From: Alcanivoracaceae bacterium
Lineage (GTDB): Bacteria > Pseudomonadota > Gammaproteobacteria > Pseudomonadales > Alcanivoracaceae
Reading direction: 5' to 3'
Length of the DNA stretch: 64,000 bases
Assembly: GCA_023146255.1 (NCBI GenBank)
Contig: JAGLCJ010000005.1
Location: 248,001-312,000, forward strand
The position numbers and the translations under genes are program-made. The notes beneath the pieces are model-generated. The model was given only the letters and a program-made list of their open reading frames with translations, was not told the DNA's origin and did no database searches. Below, in pieces: positions 43,667 to 51,495 of this stretch (position 1 is the stretch's first letter; each line of letters begins with the position of its first letter).

Positions 43667-44532
43667 GCCGCTCTCTCCATATGCTCAGCGCCGTAAACAG
43701 CAGCAGAGGCCTGCATTGGGTCTCCGTGACGGCTATATTCATCAAGCCAGGAAGCCACTTTCTCTGGCATTCCGGTATCCCACGGGTGAAAGCCGGGGCG
43801 GAACCAGTCAAGAAATTCCGGCATCATGCGGACAAGAATGCCTCGACGACCATACAAACGATTCAAGCCGCGCAGTATCACTCCGGGTTGACGGGTCACG
43901 CCATCCAGTTTCAACATGTTCCAGAATACTGGCGCCACTACCAGATGAATCATCAAGGTACCAACAACCAGAGCCGACACACGCGTCACATAACCACCGC
44001 CCGCCACAGTCTGATACAGATCGTAAGCCACCGCCTTGTGCTCCACTTCCTCCACGCCATGCCATAGGAACAATGCGCGCATTACCGGATCTGCATCCCG
44101 AAACATATCGGTCTCTTCCTTGAGCATGGCTTCGCCCAGAGTCGCGGTGAAGTGCTCAAAGGCAGCCGTCATCGCCAGCTGGTATTTTTTCGGAAGATAC
44201 TTTTGCGTAGTGCGAATAAAACGTCGCAAATTGGCCGTCGTCTTGTCGACATCAACACCCTGCCCGGCCATCACCTGATTAAAACTGTCATGCACTATGC
44301 CGTGCTGACCTTCCTGACGGATAAAATGACGAATATCGTCACGCAAACCCTGATCCGTTACCTGATCCTGGAAGTTACGAACCGACTGGATAAAGAATCT
44401 TTCACCCTCGGGGAAATGCACCGAAAGCGCATCAAAAAACCGGGTTAAAACCGGATCGCCTCCGTTCCAGTGGCGGGGAACGGTCGCAACATCAAAAACA
44501 ACCTTTCGAGGCTGAATGGATATCGTATTCAT
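43663..44532 (-). CDS. PF10118-type putative metal-dependent hydrolase (copy 3)
   Basis: The ATG at 44532 (MNTISIQPRK) follows GGAGAGACTT; the ATG at 44613 overlaps the operator and is rejected. The 289-residue protein has QEGQHGIVHDSFN, FEHFTATLGEAML and VEEVEHKAVAYDLY, as in the paralogues. It leads the eight-gene operon that ends with the GMC oxidoreductase at 36126. Site C lies 66 bp upstream. Confidence 0.85.
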   Translation of the reverse strand: MNTISIQPRKVVFDVATVPRHWNGGDPVLTRFFDALSVHFPEGERFFIQSVRNFQDQVTDQGLRDDIRHFIRQEGQHGIVHDSFNQVMAGQGVDVDKTTANLRRFIRTTQKYLPKKYQLAMTAAFEHFTATLGEAMLKEETDMFRDADPVMRALFLWHGVEEVEHKAVAYDLYQTVAGGGYVTRVSALVVGTLMIHLVVAPVFWNMLKLDGVTRQPGVILRGLNRLYGRRGILVRMMPEFLDWFRPGFHPWDTGMPEKVASWLDEYSRHGDPMQASAAVYGAEHMERAA

Positions 44533-44590
44533 AAGTCTCTCCATGATGGATTCGGGCCCGGCAAGAGGCTTAGCAACCTGAGTTGTCGAC

Positions 44591-44620
44591 ACTGTAATTG
44601 GCCGACCAACCAAATGTCAA
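44591..44620 (-). promoter_or_regulatory. Promoter with palindromic operator (site C) for the acyl-processing operon
   Basis: On the minus strand a consensus TTGACA (44620-44615) and a TACAGT -10 (44596-44591) are 18 bp apart, and the spacer holds TTGGTTGGTCGGCCAA (44613-44598). The architecture is the same as that at site A: -35, one T, the palindrome, one base and the -10. Confidence 0.65.
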
Positions 44621-44918
44621 TCTGTCTTCCCTATGCAAGTATTCACATCAGTCCGCCCAACCACTACGGATCGTATTGATCACGAGGTCTTTATTTCGGG
44701 CGATCACTTCACCAGCGCCACATACAAACCCGCCAGTCGCTTGATCGTTACATCCATGCGGCGTATCAACCAGATCCCTGCGACCATCTTTTAGCAAACC
44801 TTAATAACTAGAGGTATTCCATTTTATTTCAAACACATATAACCCACCTGAGGCTGGTCATCCTTTCGTTCCATGCGCCCCGGCCCATTCAATGTGCATG
44901 CCCCTTCAGGAGCTTCCC
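44621..44918. other. Noncoding junction between catabolic cargo and island genes
   Basis: About 300 bp without an ORF of note. The first part is ordinary intergenic sequence; an AT-rich stretch (around 44800-44850) probably holds the rightward promoter of the next gene. I see no repeat that marks a junction. Confidence 0.4.
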
Positions 44919-45251
44919 ATGATTCTTCAATGTCCCAGCTGCCGATCCGTGCGGATCGCAGCCAATCACACAGGCCACAAAGTCTGTACCTCTGTCGGCA
45001 CGGTAGCCGGTGTCGCCAGCGGTATTGCCGCTGCCACCTCCGGTGCCCGGATCGGCGCCACGGTCGGTGCTCTAGCTGGCCCGGCCGGATCTGCCCTTGG
45101 CGGACTGGCCGGCGCCCTGCTGGGCGGTCTGGTCGGCGGTGTTGCCGGCGGGTCGGCCGGTGCCGCCCTCGGTGACTTCATCGACGAGAACATTCTCGAC
45201 AGCTTCGAATGCATGGAATGTGGACATACCTTCAACGTGGACACTGACTGA
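44919..45251 (+). CDS. Small protein with split zinc-ribbon motifs around a glycine-zipper segment
   Basis: The start at 44919 follows TCAGGAGC. The 110-residue protein has CPSC (residue 5 onward) and C at residue 23, then a 65-residue Gly/Ala-rich hydrophobic region (GALAGPAGSALGGLAGALL and similar), and finally CMECGHTF near the C-terminus. The pattern suggests a zinc ribbon formed from both ends with membrane-inserting glycine-zipper helices between. Similar small proteins occur beside RadC/DUF932 genes in Pseudomonas-type islands. Function unknown. Confidence 0.65.
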   Translation: MILQCPSCRSVRIAANHTGHKVCTSVGTVAGVASGIAAATSGARIGATVGALAGPAGSALGGLAGALLGGLVGGVAGGSAGAALGDFIDENILDSFECMECGHTFNVDTD

Positions 45252-45295
45252 CCCTGTCGGTCCTCGCTGATCGCCCCCTACCCCATCAACCAATC

Positions 45296-45318
45296 AGCCC
45301 GCCTTGTGCGGGCTTTTT
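45296..45318 (+). terminator. Rho-independent terminator before radC
   Basis: AGCCCGC and GCGGGCT form a 7-bp stem with a 5-nt loop followed by TTTTT. It lies only 18 bp before the radC start, so radC would need its own promoter or read-through. Confidence 0.8.
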
Positions 45319-45335
45319 GCCGTCTGGAGGACCTT

Positions 45336-45830
45336 ATGGCCAAGACGCCTTACATCAAGAACGACCAGGGCCTGTATCGAGTCCGTGGCTACGTCAGCCA
45401 GGACACTCTGATACAAATCGCTGCTGACATCCTGCTGGAGAGCATTGCCGGGCAGGAAAATCTGACCAAACCCGAGGATGCCGCCCGCTTCCTGCAGCTA
45501 TCGCTGGCACAAGAAAAGAACGAGCACTTCGGCGTGCTGTTTCTTAATAACAAACATCGTGTGATCTGCTTCGAGCGGATGTTCACCGGCACCATCGATG
45601 GCGCTGCTGTTTACCCCAGAGTGGTGGTGCAGCGGGCGCTGGAGAACAACGCGGCTGCCGTGATCTTCTCGCACAACCACCCTTCCGGCTGCGCGGAGCC
45701 GTCCGAGGCGGATCGCTCGATTACCCGGCGTCTGACCGAGGCACTCAGCCTCGTCGACGTGCGGGTGCTGGATCACTTTGTCGTATCCCAAACCCATTGG
45801 GTCAGTCTGGCCGAACGCGGCTGGATCTGA
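45336..45830 (+). CDS. radC: RadC-type JAB/MPN domain protein, short island form
   Basis: The start at 45336 follows GGAGGACCTT. The 164-residue protein has the MPN/JAB metalloprotease motif SHNHPSGCAEPSEAD and the upstream Glu in FGVLFLNNKHRVI. It lacks the N-terminal helix-hairpin-helix region of chromosomal RadC (about 220 residues), which is usual for copies on plasmids and islands. The role is uncertain; the family is no longer thought to be a true DNA-repair enzyme. Confidence 0.9.
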   Translation: MAKTPYIKNDQGLYRVRGYVSQDTLIQIAADILLESIAGQENLTKPEDAARFLQLSLAQEKNEHFGVLFLNNKHRVICFERMFTGTIDGAAVYPRVVVQRALENNAAAVIFSHNHPSGCAEPSEADRSITRRLTEALSLVDVRVLDHFVVSQTHWVSLAERGWI

Positions 45831-45927
45831 CCGTTAGCCCCGTTCCCCCAATGCGACCAGTATCGTCGTGATGCCCTGTCATGCTGGGTATCCGTCGTTG
45901 CTGGTCGCCTGATTCAGGAGATTCACC

Positions 45928-46887
45928 ATGGCACATCAAGTGGAACAAATGGCCTATGTCGGCCGCACGCCCTGGCATGGCTTAGGCAACAAGCTGCCGG
46001 AACAGCAACCGCTGGAAGTCTGGATGGAGCAGGCCGGTCTGGACTGGACCATCCATGAAACCCCGGTGCGATTCATCAACGGCAACAAAGGCCATCTGGG
46101 GGAGATCCTCTCCTTCGATGATCACAAGGTGTTGTACCGCTCGGATACTCATGCCCCGCTGTCCGTGGTCAGCCAGCGCTATCAGGTGGTGCAACCCCGG
46201 GAGATCATGGAGTTCTACCGCGACCTCACCGAGAAGTCCGGCTTTGAGTTGGAGACTGCTGGTAGCCTTAAAGGCGGCCGCAAGATCTGGGCACTGGCCA
46301 GAACCGGCCAGAGCGGCGTGCTAAAGGGCAGTGATCGCACCGATGCCTATGTCCTGCTGGCCACGGCCTGCGACGGCACGCTGGCCACCACTGCGCAGTT
46401 CACCAGTGTCCGGGTGGTGTGCAACAACACCCTAGCAGTGGCGCTCAATGGCCAGTCGCAGTGCGTGAAGGTGTCACACCGCAGCGTGTTCGACGCGGAA
46501 GCTGTGAAAAAACAGATGGGCATTTCCGTGTCCGCCTGGGACGACTTCATGTACAGCCTGAAGGCACTGAGCGAGCGCAAGGTGAAACAGTCGGAAGCGG
46601 AGAAGTTCATCCGCTTGCTGTTCCAGCCGCGCCCGGAGCAGGTTGCACAGAAGTCCAACGAGCGGGCGATGGTCAAGGTGCTCTCACTGTTCGGTGGTGA
46701 GGGTCGCGGCTCTCACCTGCCCTCATCTCGCAGCACTGCGTATGGCCTGCTCAATGCCGTCACCGAGTTCGTTGACCACGAGCGCCGGGCGCGCAACACC
46801 GACTACCGACTGGACTCGGCCTGGTTCGGGCAGGGCGCCACAATCAAGCGAGCGGCACTAGATCAAGCACTCGCACTGGTCGCCTGA
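45928..46887 (+). CDS. DUF932 / phage-plasmid-like protein
   Basis: The 319-residue protein starts MAHQVEQMAYVGRTPWHGLG and contains SQRYQVVQPREIMEFYRDL and LATAQFTSVRVVCNNTLAVAL (approximately), which are the hallmark blocks of the DUF932 (TIGR03299) family. The family is common on phages, plasmids and islands near YqaJ and RadC, and its function is not established. A good ribosome site (CAGGAGATTCACC) precedes the start. Confidence 0.88.
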   Translation: MAHQVEQMAYVGRTPWHGLGNKLPEQQPLEVWMEQAGLDWTIHETPVRFINGNKGHLGEILSFDDHKVLYRSDTHAPLSVVSQRYQVVQPREIMEFYRDLTEKSGFELETAGSLKGGRKIWALARTGQSGVLKGSDRTDAYVLLATACDGTLATTAQFTSVRVVCNNTLAVALNGQSQCVKVSHRSVFDAEAVKKQMGISVSAWDDFMYSLKALSERKVKQSEAEKFIRLLFQPRPEQVAQKSNERAMVKVLSLFGGEGRGSHLPSSRSTAYGLLNAVTEFVDHERRARNTDYRLDSAWFGQGATIKRAALDQALALVA

Positions 46888-46912
46888 TACACCCCCAACG
46901 GTCCTGACCTCT

Positions 46913-46934
46913 GCCCGGCATATCACCGCCGGGC
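46913..46934 (+). terminator. Hairpin after the DUF932 gene
   Basis: GCCCGGC and GCCGGGC form a 7-bp stem with an 8-nt loop. No T run follows. A ribosome-site-like CTGGGAGATTTCC then leads into a short ORF, which repeats the hairpin-then-start arrangement seen before the other genes in this block. Confidence 0.5.
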
Positions 46935-46960
46935 CTACCTATTCCTGCTGGGAGATTTCC

Positions 46961-47097
46961 ATGATTGTGGAGTACAAATGATGGCGCGAAACCCTCGACC
47001 AGAATCTATCTTCACTGATGACATCCCACGAGAAGCAGGAGCGCCATCACGCTCAGACATTATTAACCACTTGCTGATTCATGAACCTGTGGCCTGA
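46961..47097 (+). pseudogene. Short coupled ORFs, possibly the 5' remnant of an island gene
   Basis: A good ribosome site precedes ATG at 46961, but the frame stops after six codons (MIVEYK). The stop overlaps a second ATG at 46978 that opens a 39-codon frame (MMARNPRPESIFTDDIPREAG) ending at 47097 inside the tail of the convergent gene at 47063. This could be a truncated gene broken by the insertion of 47063-48155, or a tiny real gene. I cannot distinguish them. Confidence 0.35.
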
Positions 47098-47692
47098 AGC
47101 CATGCTGAAGCACCCGAACAATAGAGGCCGGAGTGAGCATAGTTACTACATCAAGCTGCGATGGCACCAGATTGGACGGGCTATAGCCGTGTACCGACCA
47201 TTGATGAAGTCGCCCTTGCCATAGCAAAAAAGCGCCTCCCCCAATCTCTATAAAAGCTCCGGCCGGGACGGCCCCGAAATCTGTTCTGTAGGTAACCTTG
47301 CCGCCCCCTCGCACCGCTCGCTCCATGTGAAGCTGCTTGTCTATCTGAGCGACCGAGATGTCAGTAGACGATCCATTCTCAAGATTTGCCGCACACCAAA
47401 TGGCTTTGAACTCGTTATATCTCTCGCGACGACATTCCGCACAGGGGCGGTGACCCGCCGAAAGCGCCGTAGCTTCATCGAGGAAGAAAAGCTCGGAATA
47501 TTTCCCAGGGCTGAATATTTCTCGCTTTCTCCCTTGGAACTCAAGCTTACAGGTCACCCAGCTCTTGTGGCGCCATGGCGCCACCACTTGCTTATTCTCG
47601 TCGTGAAGAATGCCACGATTTCCAAGCCATGCGCCGCGAGCGGGCACCGATTGCAAAATTCCCCAAGGATCAACTCTATTTTGAAGCGGCAT
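47063..47692 (-). CDS. Conserved hypothetical protein with CxxC motif
   Basis: The 209-residue protein has the blocks ARGAWLGNRGILHDE, APWRHKSWVTCKLEF and GHRPCAECRRERYNEFKAIW. The last looks like half of a metal site. I recall similar uncharacterised proteins in proteobacteria and actinobacteria but no defined function. It is read against the surrounding island genes and sits with the gene at 47748 in an inserted block. The ATG at 47692 has no strong ribosome site. Confidence 0.65.
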   Translation of the reverse strand: MPLQNRVDPWGILQSVPARGAWLGNRGILHDENKQVVAPWRHKSWVTCKLEFQGRKREIFSPGKYSELFFLDEATALSAGHRPCAECRRERYNEFKAIWCAANLENGSSTDISVAQIDKQLHMERAVRGGGKVTYRTDFGAVPAGAFIEIGGGAFLLWQGRLHQWSVHGYSPSNLVPSQLDVVTMLTPASIVRVLQHGFRPQVHESASG

Positions 47693-47747
47693 ACACCCTC
47701 ATCAGCTAACGTTTGAGAAACCGTCTTTAGCTCGTCCGCAGTTATGT

Positions 47748-48155
47748 CTAGTACAAACCTGCATATGCGCAGCTTTTCAATGCTTCAGCAACAGCCTCCC
47801 AGGGCACATGCCTTCGTATTGCGGCAGACTTCCCAGCAAGAGTAGGTGCAGATTCCGCCTCACTCGTAGCCCTATGAACGAGGTCGGCGGGGACATTCGC
47901 TGCCGAAATCAGCCAGATCAGGAGTTTCGGCTCAACGATTCGATTGTACACCCCACGTGCCCCGCTACCCGGGGCCGATTTCCGGGAATATGTCCCTGTT
48001 CCGGCTACTGGGTCGAGCCAGCCAAGCCAATGATCCTTCTGTGTTGTGTAAGTGTTATAGCCTGGCGTCCCGCGTTCTACGGGCTCATCAGTTGGTAAGT
48101 TTCGGATAGCGCTGATCAACCAGTCCACGCTTTCCTCTGAAGTTTTCTTCGACAT
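47748..48155 (-). CDS. Hypothetical protein
   Basis: I prefer the ATG at 48155 (MSKKTSEESVDWLISAIRNL), giving 135 residues; an upstream ATG at 48269 would add 38 residues of basic sequence. The protein is mixed alpha/beta in composition, with VEPKLLIWLISAANVP and SAAIRRHVPWEAVAEALK. No family recognised. It lies 55 bp upstream of the gene at 47063 in the same direction, so they are probably co-transcribed cargo of the insert. Confidence 0.55.
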   Translation of the reverse strand: MSKKTSEESVDWLISAIRNLPTDEPVERGTPGYNTYTTQKDHWLGWLDPVAGTGTYSRKSAPGSGARGVYNRIVEPKLLIWLISAANVPADLVHRATSEAESAPTLAGKSAAIRRHVPWEAVAEALKSCAYAGLY

Positions 48156-48379
48156 GCGGGATACCCCTTCTCCACGCCAACGACTTATGATCTTCCGTTC
48201 CCGATGTAAATCAATGCCACGGAGATATGTGTCTAACCATCTCTCCAGAATTTCTCGAATACATATCACTTCCTTGAAGCATGGGAGCCCGTAATGGCTC
48301 AGTCAAGCTTTCAAGGATCTCATATTCATTTGCGAGATCACCACTCAACTCACTGAACTGAAACCTAACCAACCACACA

Positions 48380-48409
48380 AGCCCGACCGGGTAACCGGCC
48401 GGGCTTTTT
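48380..48409 (+). terminator. Rho-independent terminator before the gene at 48428
   Basis: AGCCCG and CGGGCT plus an inner CCGG/CCGG pair across one mismatch form a hairpin with a GTAA loop, followed by TTTTT. A ribosome site (CAGGAG) and ATG follow within 20 bp, the same layout as before radC. Confidence 0.75.
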
Positions 48410-48427
48410 GCTTTTCAGGAGCACGTC

Positions 48428-48928
48428 ATGAATTCAACCAACGATCACAACACCCAGCGTTCGCAGTCGGGCGCCCCGCTGCCAAGAATTGATCCCCATC
48501 TTGCTGCAGTCTGGGGCGCCTTCCTGCATGAAGGGTTGATGCTCAACTCCCGCAATACCGAGCGCACAATCAAGCTGCTGGATCTTTGGGGTAACGGCTG
48601 TATCGAGCTGATCCAATCGGTCTGTGAGTACATCCCGATTCTCTGGCATCAGGTTCAACCTCACTGGGACCGACCACAGGGATTTCCCGGCGTGTTCGAG
48701 TACGAGGTGGTGTCCATTCTGGGCGAACAGATCGCCGCATATATGCTGACCCACGATGGCGCTCTTCCCAATGATCGGCAATTCCAGATGATGGCGTCTG
48801 AACTGGTCACGCAGTTCTTTACCCGAGGTGAGCACTTAGCCAAGAAGGATGTCATGAAGCCGAGTCCGGCATCTGGAAAGCAGTCCTTGTGGAGCTGGTT
48901 GCGCCCGTGGATCGGAGGTGGCCGATGA
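48428..48928 (+). CDS. Hypothetical island protein, coupled to YqaJ
   Basis: This 166-residue protein has no motif that I recognise. It is rich in helices (NTERTIKLLDLWGNGCIELIQSV) with a basic C-terminus. Its stop overlaps the YqaJ start by 4 bp, so it may be a partner or assembly factor for the exonuclease. Confidence 0.65.
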   Translation: MNSTNDHNTQRSQSGAPLPRIDPHLAAVWGAFLHEGLMLNSRNTERTIKLLDLWGNGCIELIQSVCEYIPILWHQVQPHWDRPQGFPGVFEYEVVSILGEQIAAYMLTHDGALPNDRQFQMMASELVTQFFTRGEHLAKKDVMKPSPASGKQSLWSWLRPWIGGGR

Positions 48929-49926
48929 CAACCTCTCGCGCAACTCACAGCACCCAACGCCCCGCCCTGCGACTGGTTTCCACCAAGGGCATGAGCCGTG
49001 AGGACTGGCTCAGAATCCGCAAGCAAGGCATCGGCGCCAGTGATGCAGCTGCAGCCTGCGGCATCAGCCCGTATCAGTCACAACTGGAGCTGTGGATGAT
49101 CAAGACCGGCCGGGATCAGGATCTTCCCAAGCCTGATCCGGACGACATGAGCTCACCGATGTACTGGGGCAACGTGCTCGAACCAATTGTAGCCGAGCAC
49201 TACAGTCGCAAGACCGGCAACAAGGTGCGACGCATCAATGCCGTGCTGCAGCACCCGGATCCTGACAAACACTGGATGCTGGCCAATCTGGATTATACCG
49301 TCGTCGGCAATGACGATGTACAGATTCTGGAATGCAAAACAGCCGGCGAGTTTGGCTCACGCTTGTGGCGTGACGGGGTGCCTGAGTACATCCAATGCCA
49401 GGTGCAGCATCAGCTGGCCGTCACCGGCAAGCAGTCGGCCGATGTCAGCGTGCTGCTCTGTGGCCAAGATCTGCAGGTATTCCGCATTGATCGCGATGAG
49501 GAAGTCATCAGCCGCCTGATCGAACTTGAGCGGCAATTCTGGCATTACGTCGAGACTGAAACTCCGCCCCCGGCAGATGGCAGTGATTCGGCAGGCCGGG
49601 TCTTGCAGGCGCTCTATCCCAGAGATGCCGGCACTGTCATGGACCTATCCGAGGATCTGTCGCTGTGTGGTGATTTCGATGAGCTCGTGGATATCCGCGA
49701 ACGGCTCTCCCGACTGGAACAACGGGAGTCGTCATTGAAACAGCGCATCCAGGAAACCATGGGCGATGCCAGCAAGGCGGTGTTCCCCAGCGGTGAAGTG
49801 AGCTGGAAGCGCAGTCAGGACAGCACTGTGCTGGACAGCAAGAAACTGCTGCTGGAACACCCGGAACTGCTCAATGAGTACAGCACCACCCGCGCCGGCT
49901 TCCGGCGTTTCCTGATCCGCACCTGA
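48925..49926 (+). CDS. YqaJ-family viral recombinase exonuclease
   Basis: The ATG at 48925 follows CGGAGGTGGCC. The 333-residue protein has the YqaJ motifs: GIGASDAAAACGISPYQSQLELW, an acidic residue in LANLDYTVV, and the catalytic E-x-K in QILECKTAGEFG, then VPEYIQCQVQHQLAVTG. It belongs to the PD-(D/E)XK superfamily of phage alkaline exonucleases that resect DNA 5' to 3' for single-strand annealing. A C-terminal coiled coil follows (about residues 240-290). A partner annealing protein may be the product of 50010. Confidence 0.9.
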   Translation: MTTSRATHSTQRPALRLVSTKGMSREDWLRIRKQGIGASDAAAACGISPYQSQLELWMIKTGRDQDLPKPDPDDMSSPMYWGNVLEPIVAEHYSRKTGNKVRRINAVLQHPDPDKHWMLANLDYTVVGNDDVQILECKTAGEFGSRLWRDGVPEYIQCQVQHQLAVTGKQSADVSVLLCGQDLQVFRIDRDEEVISRLIELERQFWHYVETETPPPADGSDSAGRVLQALYPRDAGTVMDLSEDLSLCGDFDELVDIRERLSRLEQRESSLKQRIQETMGDASKAVFPSGEVSWKRSQDSTVLDSKKLLLEHPELLNEYSTTRAGFRRFLIRT

Positions 49927-49950
49927 TTTTCCCAAACCAACGGCATAAAG

Positions 49951-49988
49951 CGGCACCTGGCTTCGCGCCCGGTGCCGTTATTTATTTT
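49951..49988 (+). terminator. Hairpin and T-rich tract before the gene at 50010
   Basis: CGGCACC and GGTGCCG enclose a 13-nt loop and are followed by TTATTTATTTTT, giving a plausible terminator after yqaJ and just before the ribosome site of the next gene. Confidence 0.65.
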
Positions 49989-50009
49989 TGACCCAACTGG
50001 AGAAATACC

Positions 50010-50906
50010 ATGATCAAAGGCCTCGCGATTACTCCACCAATCATCGGCCGTATCAGTATTGGCCGGGTGATCGAGAAGAACGGCAAGCGACTGCCGGAGA
50101 AGGATGACCAGTTCACCGTCACCACCCAGATCCAGGGCAGGGACGGCTGGCTGCTGCATCCATTGGACGAGCTGCTGCGCAAGGATGCTCCGGGCAACAA
50201 GCTGCGGGCCATTCCGGTACGCATGCTGTTCAACGACCCGGACCTTAACCTGCGAGCAGAATACTCACTGTTCGACCGCCAAACCGGCCGACCGCTGTGT
50301 ATCGGCGATGGTGAGCTCTGCCGCCGGCAAACATCAGACGGCTGGGAGCACCTTCCCTGCCCTGGGCCGGATCAGTGCGACATCGGCAAGCAGGGAGGCT
50401 GCAAACCTTACGCACGGCTCAGTGTCCGTATCGGTGACGATGAGGATCTGGGCGTGTTCGTCTTCCGGACCACCGGGTACAACAGCATCCGCACCCTGAC
50501 GGCGAGACTGCGTTACTACCACGCCATCTCCGGCGGCCTGCTGGCCACCCTGCCCTTGTGTCTGCGGCTGCGCGGCAAGAGCACCACCCAAAGCCACCGG
50601 GCACCGATCTACTATGTGGATCTGACCACCCCGGATGAGCTGCCCCTGAGTGTGGCCATCGCTCAGGCAAAACAGGAAGCGGAGCGCCTTGCCACGGAAG
50701 GACTCAGTCAGGATGCACTGGATGAGGCCGCCCGAGCCGGGTTCGGGGCTGCGGCATTCGAGGTGTTGGAGGAGGAAGGACTGCAGGTGGTCGAGGAGTT
50801 CCTGCCCGAGCCCGAGCAGGAGCAACATGCGACTGGCGAGATCAGTCCCGCCGGACAACCCACGCTTCGCGAAAAGCTGGCGCAACGCCAGCAAGCAACG
50901 GGTTAA
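50010..50906 (+). CDS. Recombination-associated phage/island protein (RDF/Gp3-like, tentative)
   Basis: The 298-residue protein starts MIKGLAITPPIIGRISIGRV, a start I associate with a family sometimes named recombination directionality factor-like or hydrolase/metal-binding protein that lies beside YqaJ in Pseudomonas islands. It has Cys residues in CPGPDQCDIGKQGGCKPY that could bind a metal, and an acidic C-terminus. Its position after the exonuclease also fits a DNA-annealing role. Family call is from memory; function is open. Confidence 0.6.
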   Translation: MIKGLAITPPIIGRISIGRVIEKNGKRLPEKDDQFTVTTQIQGRDGWLLHPLDELLRKDAPGNKLRAIPVRMLFNDPDLNLRAEYSLFDRQTGRPLCIGDGELCRRQTSDGWEHLPCPGPDQCDIGKQGGCKPYARLSVRIGDDEDLGVFVFRTTGYNSIRTLTARLRYYHAISGGLLATLPLCLRLRGKSTTQSHRAPIYYVDLTTPDELPLSVAIAQAKQEAERLATEGLSQDALDEAARAGFGAAAFEVLEEEGLQVVEEFLPEPEQEQHATGEISPAGQPTLREKLAQRQQATG

Positions 50907-51238
50907 TCCAGCATATCCAGTAACGCCTTACGGCGCCGGGCCGGCAACCGTCGGTAGGCCTTGAGCAGCTGCACCTCCGCTTCACTGCGGGTGCTGATGC
51001 CAGGCTCCGCTCCCGGAGCCGCAGAATCTCTGGCTGCCTGATCACCACAGATCAGCTCGTCCAGAGACACCCCAAGGATAGCCCGAATTTGCGGGAGCAA
51101 TCGGAAGCTTGGCGCCTCCCGGCCGTTCTCCCAGGCAGATACCGAGGCTTTGGTGAGATCCAGCTCAAAACCCAGTTGCTCCTGCGTCAGCCCCAGCCGG
51201 AGCCGCGCTGTCTTAAAACGTTCGGGGAAACCTGCCAT
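50903..51238 (-). CDS. XRE-family helix-turn-helix regulator
   Basis: The ATG at 51238 gives 111 residues with the HTH_3 motif RLGLTQEQLGFELDLTKASVSAWENGREAP and a C-terminal helical part for dimerisation. It converges on and overlaps the 50010 gene by 4 bp. A cI-like repressor of the island genes is likely; a 17-bp inverted repeat at 51318-51334 lies upstream of its promoter. Confidence 0.88.
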   Translation of the reverse strand: MAGFPERFKTARLRLGLTQEQLGFELDLTKASVSAWENGREAPSFRLLPQIRAILGVSLDELICGDQAARDSAAPGAEPGISTRSEAEVQLLKAYRRLPARRRKALLDMLD

Positions 51239-51495
51239 GTGGAGCCTCACTCAAGATCAGCCCCACACGCTAAGGAATCTCCGAACAACTGTCGTATGGC
51301 GTGTCTTGACCCCCAAGGTATTGGATTGCAATACTTTCTAGGTCTGGGCTACCTGAACTAGGCGATGCCACTGGGGTAACCGCAACAGGCAACCACACGA
51401 AGTCAACGGATGAAAAAGCAATAACAGGGACACCCCACTCGCTCGACTCCGACCACTTCTGAAAACCCAATCAAATCAAACTAAGGATATCGAAT
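51239..51495. other. Intergenic region upstream of the XRE gene
   Basis: 257 bp without an ORF that I support. It contains the inverted repeat described separately and several near repeats of the CCTAG/CTAGG type (51338-51363). Divergent promoters for the XRE gene and the small membrane gene are expected here. Confidence 0.4.
51318..51334. promoter_or_regulatory. Inverted repeat, candidate XRE operator
   Basis: GTATTG-N5-CAATAC is a perfect 6-bp inverted repeat with a 5-bp spacer, 80 bp upstream of the XRE start. The half-site length and spacing suit a lambda-repressor-type dimer. It is also followed by a CTAGG-type sequence. Confidence 0.45.
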
